A DNA stretch of 64,000 nucleotides from Planctomycetia bacterium (lineage in GTDB: Bacteria; Planctomycetota; Planctomycetia; Pirellulales; JACPPG01): NCBI GenBank assembly GCA_016191115.1, contig JACPPG010000001.1, positions 1-64,000 of the forward strand, read 5' to 3'. The notes beneath the pieces are model-generated. The model saw only the letters and a list, made by a program, of their open reading frames with translations. It searched no databases and had not been told where the DNA came from. Position 1 is the first letter of the stretch; each line of letters begins with the position of its first letter. Below are positions 36,040 through 44,357 of the stretch, piece after piece. Made by a program: the position numbers and the translations under genes.

Positions 36040-37017
36040 CTATTCGCCAACGCGCTTGCGAAGCCCACGGGTGGCAACCCGTGGGTGAGAAGCGCGACAC
36101 GCGCCCCTGCCGCGCACAGAAAGGCGGGCAGGATGCCCGCCCCCCCCCAATCCCCCGCACGAACGCCGGCGCTGGTAGCGGCGGCTGGCGTCTTCCAGTA
36201 GGCGGCGCTCTTCGGTTGACAGGCTGTCGATCCCTTCGCGGCCTACCTTGTCCAGCAGTGCGTCCACGCGCTGGTCGAGCGACTGCGCTCTAGTCGTATC
36301 TGCCTGCGGATCGTGTACGCGCAGCCGAGGGCGGGTGCCGAGGCGCGGCAGCCGCCAGCTCGGCAGATAACGACCGAGGTTGATGCCGCTTTGGTAGTAG
36401 ATGAATCCGAACAAGGCGCCCGACAGGTGGGCTTCGTACGCGACGCCCCCGCCCACCGCGTGCGAGTCGGCGAAGCCTAGCGCGTCCTGCAACACGTACA
36501 GCGTCCCCAGTAGCCAGGCAGGGATGGGGAACACTCCCCACACGTAGAACAGCCGCCGTGGGAAGTGCAGGATGTAGATGATCATCACCCCGGTCACGGC
36601 GCCCGAGGCGCCGATCATGCTGGCGTCGCTAGGTCCGTGCACGGCAAATTGCGCGAGCACCCATGTGAGTGAGGAGAGCACGACCAGGCACAAGTAGACG
36701 CGCAAAAACTCCAGGCGCCCGTAGACGCCCTCCACGTCCCGGCCGAACAGCCATAGGACGAACATGTTCAGGCCGACGTGGAACACATTCGTGTGATCGT
36801 GCACGAAGCCGGCGGTGAGCAACTGCCAGGCGTTCCACGGGTGCAAGGGCAAGTCGGACCGGACGGCCAGGAATTCGCTGATCGCGCCGCCGCTCAAGAC
36901 ATCGGCCACGAAGATGAAGACATTGACCAGGATCAGGTCCGTGACCATCGACCGGTACGAGCTGCCGAACCAACTGCGGCGCTCTTCGCGGTAGTAGTCA
37001 CGATCGTAGAGACCCAT
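36040..37017 (-). CDS. Rhomboid-family intramembrane serine protease
   Basis: About 325 residues from ATG 37017, with GAGGCACG upstream. Six membrane helices are visible; the catalytic Ser138 lies in MIGASGAVTG and His197 in YEAHLSGALFG. The helix-1/2 region carries LLTAGFVHD and HVGLNMFVLWLFGRDVE. It cleaves membrane proteins within the bilayer; substrates unknown. The soluble C-terminal part ends in a helical hairpin (DALLDKVGREGIDSLSTEER). The last 40 or so residues after YQRRR are translated from a family C hairpin and following sequence, so the ancestral stop was probably near 36160. Confidence 0.9.
   Translation of the reverse strand: MGLYDRDYYREERRSWFGSSYRSMVTDLILVNVFIFVADVLSGGAISEFLAVRSDLPLHPWNAWQLLTAGFVHDHTNVFHVGLNMFVLWLFGRDVEGVYGRLEFLRVYLCLVVLSSLTWVLAQFAVHGPSDASMIGASGAVTGVMIIYILHFPRRLFYVWGVFPIPAWLLGTLYVLQDALGFADSHAVGGGVAYEAHLSGALFGFIYYQSGINLGRYLPSWRLPRLGTRPRLRVHDPQADTTRAQSLDQRVDALLDKVGREGIDSLSTEERRLLEDASRRYQRRRSCGGLGGGGHPARLSVRGRGACRASHPRVATRGLRKRVGE
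36121..36147 (+). repeat. Family C GC hairpin, copy 4
   Basis: AAGGCGGGCAGGATGCCCGC followed by nine C. It lies inside the 3' end of the rhomboid reading frame. Between copies 3 and 4, at 36064-36087, sits another perfect hairpin, CCCACGGGT/ACCCGTGGG. Confidence 0.8.
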
Positions 37018-37129
37018 ACGTGCCTCGGGCAGGTCCGCTGGTCGACGCGCTTTGGCGCTCACGGGATGCGGCGGCGTTCAATTCTAGCGGGAGTTTCGCG
37101 AAGGGCACGCAAGAAAGCCGGCGAGCCAG

Positions 37130-37264
37130 GGCCGTTCACAGATTCAAGCTTGCCGGCGGCGCACCGGCGGGAAAGTGGGACAGGCACCGAGACGCAACGT
37201 TGGTCTGAAAGGACTTGCGCTGTTTATGCTCGGAGCCAGTCCCATTTTCCCGCCTCGCCATTTG
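37130..37264 (-). repeat. Family B palindromic element, copy 3 (truncated)
   Basis: Inverted copy beginning GGCCGTTCAC and reaching CCATTTGAAC, where the pattern of full copies is lost. No direct duplication is visible, as expected if one end was deleted. Confidence 0.85.
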
Positions 37265-37328
37265 AACGCTTGAAGGATTGCCCAGGCTCCCTCGCTGGCG
37301 CGTCGGGCTGGTGTGGCGCGGGAGGGCC

Positions 37329-38342
37329 CTATTGTGTGCCCGTCAACCGGTCATCGTACCGCCGGGCCGCCTCGTTCTGCATCGCCGCCCACTGCTGGGC
37401 CAACCGCCGATTCTCCTGGAACGTGGCGGCCAGGTCCGCGCGGGTCGCGGCCAGGGCGGTTTCGAGCGATTCGCGCTTGCGGGTGATCAGTTTCTGCTCG
37501 ACCTGCGAGCGATCGAGCTCCTGTCGCAGGTCGGCGATCTCCGTCTGATGAAAGGCCACCTGCTCTTTGGCGTCGGCCAATGCCGCCTGGATCGAAGCGG
37601 CGTCCTTGGCCGCCGCGGTACTCAAATCGGCTACCTCCGAAATCTGCCGATCCAGCTCGTGAAACAACTGGTCGTAGTCGTTCAGGTTCCGCTGGTACTT
37701 GCCGTCGACGACGTTTTGCGGCGGATCGTCGGCGCTGGCCGGCTGGCCATCCTTGGCGTACTCATTCACGCTCGCGGCGGGAAGCATCGCCGCGAGCTTC
37801 TCTTTGTCCAGCCCGGCGAACGCCTCGTGCCGGTCGATGGGCATCACTTCGTACAACGTCCAGTTGCCGGCGCTGGCAGCCAAACGCTTGAGCTGCCGCT
37901 CGGACATCTTCATGTCCGGCGCCAGCGAAACCGTCGTGTCGGTGGCGGCCATGGCCTGGAATTCACCTAGGTAGCCGTCGGAATCGAAGGCAAAGAGCAC
38001 CATCTTCGGAAGGATGCGGTGCGGCGAGGGGACGTCGATCTTCACGGTGCCTTCGCCCGAACTGGCGTCGAACGCCTTCTCTGGATTAGCGGGAGTCCAC
38101 ACGCGGCCGCGGTCGACGACAGCCTCGTGCAAGGCGGCGCGTGCATCGCGTTCAGCGAGGGCAAGCTGGTCGAGGTTGAGGCGCGGGGGCGGGCCTTCGT
38201 TGGCGGCGAAGACCGCTCTGCGCCACTTCTCCACTTCGCCGCGCCAAGCCTCGTTGGTCCTTAGCAGGCGCGAGGAAAGGTAGAAGAATGGCAGGAGCGC
38301 CACAAACACGAGCGCCACCAGCACCTTGCTCCAGATACTCAT
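37329..38342 (-). CDS. Membrane-anchored coiled-coil protein, unknown function
   Basis: 337 residues. An N-terminal anchor (SIWSKVLVALVFVALLPFFY) is followed by a beta-rich domain (about 95-190, with VLFAFDSDGYLGEFQAMAAT) and a long coiled coil at the C-terminus (about 215-320, with ELDRQISEVADLSTAAAK and HQTEIADLRQELDRSQ). It probably projects into the periplasm. Unknown family; codon use and length look native. It is divergent from the TolC gene 380 bases away. Confidence 0.7.
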   Translation of the reverse strand: MSIWSKVLVALVFVALLPFFYLSSRLLRTNEAWRGEVEKWRRAVFAANEGPPPRLNLDQLALAERDARAALHEAVVDRGRVWTPANPEKAFDASSGEGTVKIDVPSPHRILPKMVLFAFDSDGYLGEFQAMAATDTTVSLAPDMKMSERQLKRLAASAGNWTLYEVMPIDRHEAFAGLDKEKLAAMLPAASVNEYAKDGQPASADDPPQNVVDGKYQRNLNDYDQLFHELDRQISEVADLSTAAAKDAASIQAALADAKEQVAFHQTEIADLRQELDRSQVEQKLITRKRESLETALAATRADLAATFQENRRLAQQWAAMQNEAARRYDDRLTGTQ

Positions 38343-38722
38343 GGCGCCTCAAACCGTGATTCCGGCCGCACGCGGCGAATCGGAGCCGGGCAGATCCGGC
38401 GATGGGTCCTGCGCCGTCCCTAGCCCACTGTCAGAAAAGAACTTACGCTCCGTCCCTAAGAGCCGATATTAGGCTCGCTGGGAGCCGCTGTCAAGCTAGG
38501 GCAGCCGCAGCGTTTGGGTTCAGAAAACGCGCTGCTGGCGTGCTATCGGTTCCGCATCTTGCCAGCTCTCTGCCGACCGCCCGCAAAGTCAACACAGACG
38601 CTACATTCGCTCAAGTCGCGTCATTTTAACGCCGAATTGTTACACGACGAATCGACAGCCCGCGCCACAGGCGCGCGCCCTGCGCGGCCGCCGAGGCAAC
38701 CGCGACGCACGAGGCTACCGCA
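38343..38722. other. Intergenic region between divergent genes
   Basis: Presumably carries promoters for the coiled-coil gene and the TolC operon, but I cannot identify clear boxes and see no repeat element. Confidence 0.4.
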
Positions 38723-41599
38723 TTGAGCGCATCTCGACCGGCAACCCTCCGCACGCTCTCCCGAGCCGGCCTGGCGCTTGTGGCGCTTGCGCCGCTAGTG
38801 GCGGCGGGCTGCACGCGCAATTTCTGGCGCACGCAGGCGGACGCCGAGGCCTCGAACGCGATCCGCCAGTTGGCCAGCCTCACCAATGCGCCGCTCGAGT
38901 ACTACAACGTCTACACCGACCCGCGCTCCCGCTTGTTTGATCCCACCAGCCCCGACAAGCCGCCCATGCCGCCCGACGATCCGGCCGCGCAAAGGCTGAT
39001 GCACTGCATCAACTACCAGCCGCACTACTTGCGTTGGTTTGCCAACGGCGTGGTTCCATCGGTGGATTTGCATCAGTGGGAGCAGTACCTCCCACCTAGC
39101 GACAACGCGGAGGGGGCGATTCCCCTCGATCTGTCGACGGCCGTCATGCTGGCGCGCTTCAATTCGCGCGATTACCAACAGCAGATCGAGACCATGTACC
39201 TGGCGGCCTTGGACGTGACGTTCGAGCGATTTCGCTTCGCGACGCAGTTCTTCGCCACGCAGAACACGACGTTCGATACGCAGGGCCCGGCGAATCCAGG
39301 CGGCCCCTTGAGCACGTTGTCGGTGCTGAACGACGTCCAGGCGCAGAAGCTTTTCGCCGGCGGCGGTCAGCTCCTCGTCGAATTCGCCAACTCGTTTGTC
39401 TGGCAATTCGCCGGGCCGAACACGCAGACGGCCAATTCGCTGATCAGTTTCAACTTCCTGCAGCCGCTGATGCGCGGGGCCGGCCGCGCCGTGGTCCTCG
39501 AGCGATTGACCACCGCTGAGCGGGCACTGCTCTATGACGTTCGGCAGATGGAACAATACCGCCGTGCTTTCTATGCGTTCATTGCCACGGGGCGAAACGT
39601 CGGTCAGGGGCCAACCCGACTCGGCGGCGTGTTCGGCGCCTCGGGCCTGGCGGGTTTTACCGGCGTCGGCGGCGGCGGGTTCGGACAGGTCGGCACGGCC
39701 GTGGCCGCGACCGGCAACGTCGGCGCGGGTGGCACGACCGGCGGCGCCGGCGCGGCGCAGGCGCAAGGGTTCATCGGCCTCGTGCAGGACATCATGCAAA
39801 TTCGCAACCAGGAAGCGAACGTGGCCGGACTGCGCGACAGCCTGGCGCAGCTCGAGGCCGCTTACGAGGCCGGCCGCATCGATCGCTTCCAGGTCGATCT
39901 CACGCGGCAGCAGCTTTATACCAGCGAAAGCCAGGTGCTCAACGCCAAGATCGTCTTCGAGAACTTGCTCGATTCGCTGAAGATCTCGATGGGCCTGCCG
40001 CCGGACATCCGTTTTGTCGTGCAGGATCCATTTCTCGAGCGCTTCAAGCTGATCGATCCGGACCTGACCAGGATCCAAGGCCATGTCGACGACCTGGTCG
40101 ACGAGGTGCGAAACCCCGACGGCGCCGTGGGGTTTGATGATTTGAGGACCTATCTGGCCGACGTGGCGAAGGTCCGCGAGGAGATCACCGGGCACCTGAC
40201 AACGGTTGCCGAGGATTTCAAGAAGTTGGACGAGATTCTCCCGTCGCGCCGGCGAACGATGCGCCGTTTGCAACTGCGCCCCGAGTTCGACCGCGGCGAC
40301 GTCGAGCCGTCGGCCTACCGCGTCGACCTGTTGGACGACCGCGTCGAAACGCTCAAGGACGATCACGAAGAACTATTGGACCGTTTGGCGGGCAATTGGA
40401 CCGCCTTTACCGACCTGGAGGCGAACCTCGAAAACCTGACGCCCGACGCCGCGCGGCTTCGCCTGCTGGACGTGGTCACGCTCTTGTCGGGACAGGTGCT
40501 GGAGCTGTCGCTGGTGCAGGCCCGCGCGCGCCTGGACGCGATTGAGCTGGTGCCCATCGCGATCCAGCCGTCGCAGGCGATGGCCATTGCCAGCGCCAAC
40601 CGGCCCGACTGGAAGAACACACGCGCGCAAGTCATCGACTCCTGGAGACGCATCGAGTTCAACGCCAATGGGCTATTGTCCGGGCTGAATGTGGTGTTCA
40701 GCGGCGACCTCGGCACGACGCAGGACAATCCCATCCGGTTCCGCGACACGACGGGTGAATTGCGAGTCGGCGTTCAGTTCGACGCGCCGCTGACGCGGAT
40801 GAACGAGCGAAACCTTTACCGTCAGTCGTTGATCGATTATCAGCAAGCGCGGCGCCGGTACATGCTGTTCGTCGACACCGTGCACCAGCTCTTGCGGCAG
40901 GAGATCCGGCAGATCGATCTGAACCAACTGAATTTCGAGCTGCTGCGGGCCGCGGTGGGCGTGGCTATCGAGAAGGTCGACCTTTCTCGGTTGAAGCTCA
41001 TGCAGCCGCCGGCGCCTGGCGAGCAGGCCGCCTTCAGCGACACCTTTGCCCGCGACTTGTTGACGTCGCTCAACGACCTGTTGAACGTGCAGAACGATTT
41101 TATGAGCGTATGGGTGAACTACGAGGTTCAGCGCATCGGACTGGACTTCGACATGGGCATCATGCAGCTCGACGACCGCGGCGTGTGGATCGATCCGGGC
41201 CCGATCGACGGACCACGGCTTTTGGAACAGTACGCGGGCGATTGTGAGCCGGAGGACTTGCCCTTCATGCGCGAGGCCATGGAAGACGCGGCCGCCGAAG
41301 CCGCCAAGGAGGCGGACGGCAAGACCCCCGCCGAGGAGCGCGAGGAGGAATTGCCGCCCCCCGACCCGCACACCACCGAGCAGGTGCGTTCCCAGCGCGA
41401 CCCGTCGCCGGTCGAGCGGGCCCATGCCCTGGAGCAGTCGGACGCGGCCGCAAGCAAGGTCGGGCGGGTCCAATGGGTGTTCGACGCCGACCAGACGGGC
41501 ACCGGCAACTCGGGCGTTCCGCCTTGGCAGGCGCCCCCCGTGCCCAAGAGCGGCAGGCCCCAAAACCGGCCCCATACCGCGGCGAATCAGAGGAAATAG
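38723..41599 (+). CDS. Outsized TolC-family outer-membrane channel protein
   Basis: 958 residues, about twice the usual length, starting with TTG at 38723 (GAGG upstream). A lipoprotein-type leader (ALVALAPLVAAGC) gives a lipidated Cys32 or near. TolC helical barrel features appear in two places: RDSLAQLEAAYEAGRIDRFQ and, toward the end, LYRQSLIDYQQARRRYMLFV. Between them is a Gly-rich insertion at about residues 290-350, then a helical insert with ELRNP-like charged helices. The C-terminal 100 residues are acidic and Pro-rich. It likely forms the outer channel for the HlyD/MacB genes that follow. The TAG stop lies inside an 11-bp direct duplication caused by an inserted family A element. Confidence 0.85.
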   Translation: MSASRPATLRTLSRAGLALVALAPLVAAGCTRNFWRTQADAEASNAIRQLASLTNAPLEYYNVYTDPRSRLFDPTSPDKPPMPPDDPAAQRLMHCINYQPHYLRWFANGVVPSVDLHQWEQYLPPSDNAEGAIPLDLSTAVMLARFNSRDYQQQIETMYLAALDVTFERFRFATQFFATQNTTFDTQGPANPGGPLSTLSVLNDVQAQKLFAGGGQLLVEFANSFVWQFAGPNTQTANSLISFNFLQPLMRGAGRAVVLERLTTAERALLYDVRQMEQYRRAFYAFIATGRNVGQGPTRLGGVFGASGLAGFTGVGGGGFGQVGTAVAATGNVGAGGTTGGAGAAQAQGFIGLVQDIMQIRNQEANVAGLRDSLAQLEAAYEAGRIDRFQVDLTRQQLYTSESQVLNAKIVFENLLDSLKISMGLPPDIRFVVQDPFLERFKLIDPDLTRIQGHVDDLVDEVRNPDGAVGFDDLRTYLADVAKVREEITGHLTTVAEDFKKLDEILPSRRRTMRRLQLRPEFDRGDVEPSAYRVDLLDDRVETLKDDHEELLDRLAGNWTAFTDLEANLENLTPDAARLRLLDVVTLLSGQVLELSLVQARARLDAIELVPIAIQPSQAMAIASANRPDWKNTRAQVIDSWRRIEFNANGLLSGLNVVFSGDLGTTQDNPIRFRDTTGELRVGVQFDAPLTRMNERNLYRQSLIDYQQARRRYMLFVDTVHQLLRQEIRQIDLNQLNFELLRAAVGVAIEKVDLSRLKLMQPPAPGEQAAFSDTFARDLLTSLNDLLNVQNDFMSVWVNYEVQRIGLDFDMGIMQLDDRGVWIDPGPIDGPRLLEQYAGDCEPEDLPFMREAMEDAAAEAAKEADGKTPAEEREEELPPPDPHTTEQVRSQRDPSPVERAHALEQSDAAASKVGRVQWVFDADQTGTGNSGVPPWQAPPVPKSGRPQNRPHTAANQRK

Positions 41600-41602
41600 G
41601 CA

Positions 41603-41722
41603 GGAGAACTGCAAAGTCCTGGGAGAGGGGGTCAGGCACATTTTTCGGCCGAAGCTCCTTCGGAAGAATTGAGAGCCGCATGTGCCGAAAAATGAGCCAG
41701 ACCCCGGACTTTGCAGTTCTCC
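41603..41722 (+). repeat. Family A palindromic element, copy 2
   Basis: 120 bp. Outer arms GGAGAACTGCAAAGTCC / GGACTTTGCAGTTCTCC are perfect inverted repeats. Inner arms GTCAGGCACATTTTTCGGC / GCCGAAAAATGAGCCAGAC pair except at two positions. Flanked by GAGGAAATAGG at 41590-41600 and 41724-41734. Confidence 0.93.
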
Positions 41723-41847
41723 TGAGGAAATAGGGCCATGGTGACAACCGCGCCCTACCCGGATACAATCAACGGGGCTTTATGCCTCCCTCGCGGCCTT
41801 CCTCCACCCGCCCCTGGGCCGCGAGCCTCCGTCACGACAGGTGACAG

Positions 41848-43674
41848 ATGTCTGTCGCATGCGCATCGTACCCCTACTCGCGGCCTCGTAGCGCCTTCTC
41901 GCTCACGGGGGTGCTGACGATCCTGGCCCTGGGCGGCGCGGTCGCCGCCGGCGCCATCTGGTTACTGCGCCCGATGCTGCTGGGCGAAAAGGAAGAGACG
42001 AACTACCTGGTCGACCACGTCAAGGTGGGCATCTTCACCCACGACGTCGTCGAGCGCGGTGAGATCGAGAGTTCCAGCAATGTGGAAGTGCGCAGCGAGG
42101 TGCAATCGCGTTCCAGCGGCGGGGCGGCGATCATCGAGATCGTGGACGAAGGCACCATCGTCCAGGAAGGCGATTTCCTTGTGCGGCTGGATGATTCCGC
42201 GCTGCGCGACGAGCTGACAGCGCAGCAGAGCGTGGTCAACGCCAGCGACGCGACCGTGATTCAATCCCTGGCGGCGCTCGCCACCGCCGAGATCGCCAAG
42301 AAAGAATACGAAGAGGGCACGTTCAAGCAGGACGAAGAGCTGCTCCGCAGCGAGGCCTTTGTCGCCGAGGAAAACCTCCGGCGGGCCCAGGAGTACGCCC
42401 GGCATAGCGAGCGGCTGGCCGCCAAGGGCTACGTCACGCAGGTGCAGCTCGAGGCCGACCATTTCGCGGTCAAGAAGGCCGAGGCCGATCTGGCGCTGGC
42501 GAACACCAAGCTGATGGTGCTCCGCAACTTCACCAAGGCGAAGATGCTCGAGTCACTGAACGCGGACGTCAAGATCGCCGAAGCCAGGCTGAAAGCCGAC
42601 CAGAAGACCAATACCCTGGACCGCACCAAGCTGGAGTTCGTCCAGTCGCAAATCACGAAGTGCGTCATCAACGCTCCCTCGCCCGGTCAAGTGGTGTACG
42701 CCAATGAAACCGCCGGTCGCGGCGGGCAAGAGGTGATCATCCAGGAGGGCACGGCCGTCCGCGAGCGCCAGGTGATCGTCCGCCTTCCCGATCCCACGCG
42801 GATGCAGGTCAAAGCGCGGATCAACGAGTCGCGCATCGACTTCATTCGCGAGGACTACCCCGTGGTGATCCGGCTGGATGCGCTGCCGGGAGTGGAGCTG
42901 AAGGGGATCGTGCGGCGCGTGAGCGACTATCCGATTGCCAGCGGATGGTTCGGCAACAGCGTCAAGGAATACGCCACGTTCGTGGAAATCCTCGACCCGC
43001 CGACGGCGATGCGGCCGGGCATGACCGCCGAGGTCGCCATCCGGGTCGAGCAGTTGGAAAGCGCCTTGCAGTTACCGGTGCAGGCCGTTTTCGAACGCGG
43101 CGGTCGCCACTGGTGCATCATTCCCGAGACGTCGGGCCTGGTGGCCCGCGAGGTGAAGATCGGCGCCACCAACGACAAGGTCGTGATCATTCGCGAGGGT
43201 TTGCAGAAGGACGAAACGGTCCTCAGTAACCCGCGCAAGTATCTCAATCAGGTCGACCTGCCGGCCGGGCCGGTCCGAGATCAAAAAGAAATGATGGCCG
43301 CCATGCCGACCAAGGAGAAGGCCGACGAGGACAAACGCAAGCGCCTCGCTTCGGCCGAAGGCGCGGGCGGCGGCCGCAACGGCGGCGGCCGTGGCGGGCC
43401 CGGAGGTCCAGGCGGCGCCAGCGGAGATCCGGCGGCCATGGTCACGGGCATGATGCAGAGAATGGACAAAGACAAAAACGGCAAGCTCGACGAGGCCGAA
43501 TTAGCCGAACTGCCCGAGCAGTTCCGCACCGGTCTGAAGCAGGCCGATACGAACAAGGACGGCGTGATCGACACGACCGAGCTGACGACTGCCATGCGCG
43601 CCTTCGCGGCCCGCGGCGGCGGGGGCGGCGGGCGGCCGGGCGCCAATGCCGGGGGCGGCGGAGCCGGGCCATGA
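41848..43674 (+). CDS. HlyD/MacA-type periplasmic adaptor with EF-hand tail
   Basis: 608 residues. One N-terminal membrane helix (LTILALGGAVAAGAIWLL), then the adaptor fold: VEVRSEVQSR, IVDEGTIVQEGDFLVRLDD, a long coiled coil (about 130-260) and the returning half with VINAPSPGQVVYAN, then RMQVKARINESRIDFIRE and PVQAVFERGGRHW. The C-terminal 70 residues are unusual: a Gly-rich linker with two EF-hand loops (DKDKNGKLDEAE and DTNKDGVIDTTE). Calcium might tune assembly or stability. It bridges the permease to the TolC-like channel. It overlaps the ATPase gene by 4 bases. Confidence 0.9.
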   Translation: MSVACASYPYSRPRSAFSLTGVLTILALGGAVAAGAIWLLRPMLLGEKEETNYLVDHVKVGIFTHDVVERGEIESSSNVEVRSEVQSRSSGGAAIIEIVDEGTIVQEGDFLVRLDDSALRDELTAQQSVVNASDATVIQSLAALATAEIAKKEYEEGTFKQDEELLRSEAFVAEENLRRAQEYARHSERLAAKGYVTQVQLEADHFAVKKAEADLALANTKLMVLRNFTKAKMLESLNADVKIAEARLKADQKTNTLDRTKLEFVQSQITKCVINAPSPGQVVYANETAGRGGQEVIIQEGTAVRERQVIVRLPDPTRMQVKARINESRIDFIREDYPVVIRLDALPGVELKGIVRRVSDYPIASGWFGNSVKEYATFVEILDPPTAMRPGMTAEVAIRVEQLESALQLPVQAVFERGGRHWCIIPETSGLVAREVKIGATNDKVVIIREGLQKDETVLSNPRKYLNQVDLPAGPVRDQKEMMAAMPTKEKADEDKRKRLASAEGAGGGRNGGGRGGPGGPGGASGDPAAMVTGMMQRMDKDKNGKLDEAELAELPEQFRTGLKQADTNKDGVIDTTELTTAMRAFAARGGGGGGRPGANAGGGGAGP

Positions 43675-44357
43675 ACCTCGCCTTTCGGGTCGAGGAGCTC
43701 AAGAAGGACTACCTGCTCGGCGGCGAAACAGTCCATGCCCTGCGCGGCGTCACCATCGAAGTCCCCGAGGGGGACTACGTCGCCATCATGGGCCCCTCCG
43801 GCTCCGGCAAGAGCACGCTCTTGAATCTGCTCGGCTGCCTGGACCGGCCCACCTCGGGCAGCTACTTTCTCGGCGGCGACGACGTGGCCAAGATGACCGA
43901 CGATCGCCTCTCCGAGGTCCGCGCCAACCGCATCGGATTCGTGTTTCAGTCGTACAACCTCATCGCGCAACTGACCGTCGTCGAGAACATCGAAGTCCCG
44001 CTGTACTACGGCAGCCGGTTGAACTCGACCACGCGGGCACGCTGTCACAAGCTGGCTGAGATGGTCGGGCTCGGCGACCGGCTGCGCCATCGCCCCACGC
44101 AGCTCTCCGGCGGCCAGCAACAGCGGGCGGCCATCGCCCGCAGCCTTGTGAACGATCCCTACTTCATCCTGGCCGACGAGCCGACGGGCAATCTCGACAG
44201 CGTCACCTCGGGCGAGATTCTGGATTTGCTCTCGCGGCTGAACCGGGAAGAAGGGAAAACGGTCATTATGGTCACGCACGAGGAAGACGTGGCCGAACGG
44301 GCCAAACGCATCATCCGGCTCAAGGACGGCCTGCTGCAATCGGACGTCCGCAGATGA
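43671..44357 (+). CDS. ABC exporter ATP-binding protein (MacB/LolD type)
   Basis: 228 residues, a single nucleotide-binding domain. Walker [10 protein letters not shown] at 41-49, Q-loop in [11 protein letters not shown], signature LSGGQQQR at 145-152, Walker B ILADEPTG at 166-173 and the H-loop His in VMVTHEED. It belongs to the MacB/LolD group of ATPases that drive FtsX-like permeases without moving substrate through the membrane pore. Start ATGA overlap with the adaptor gene and end ATGA overlap with the permease show translational coupling. Confidence 0.95.
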   Translation: MNLAFRVEELKKDYLLGGETVHALRGVTIEVPEGDYVAIMGPSGSGKSTLLNLLGCLDRPTSGSYFLGGDDVAKMTDDRLSEVRANRIGFVFQSYNLIAQLTVVENIEVPLYYGSRLNSTTRARCHKLAEMVGLGDRLRHRPTQLSGGQQQRAAIARSLVNDPYFILADEPTGNLDSVTSGEILDLLSRLNREEGKTVIMVTHEEDVAERAKRIIRLKDGLLQSDVRR

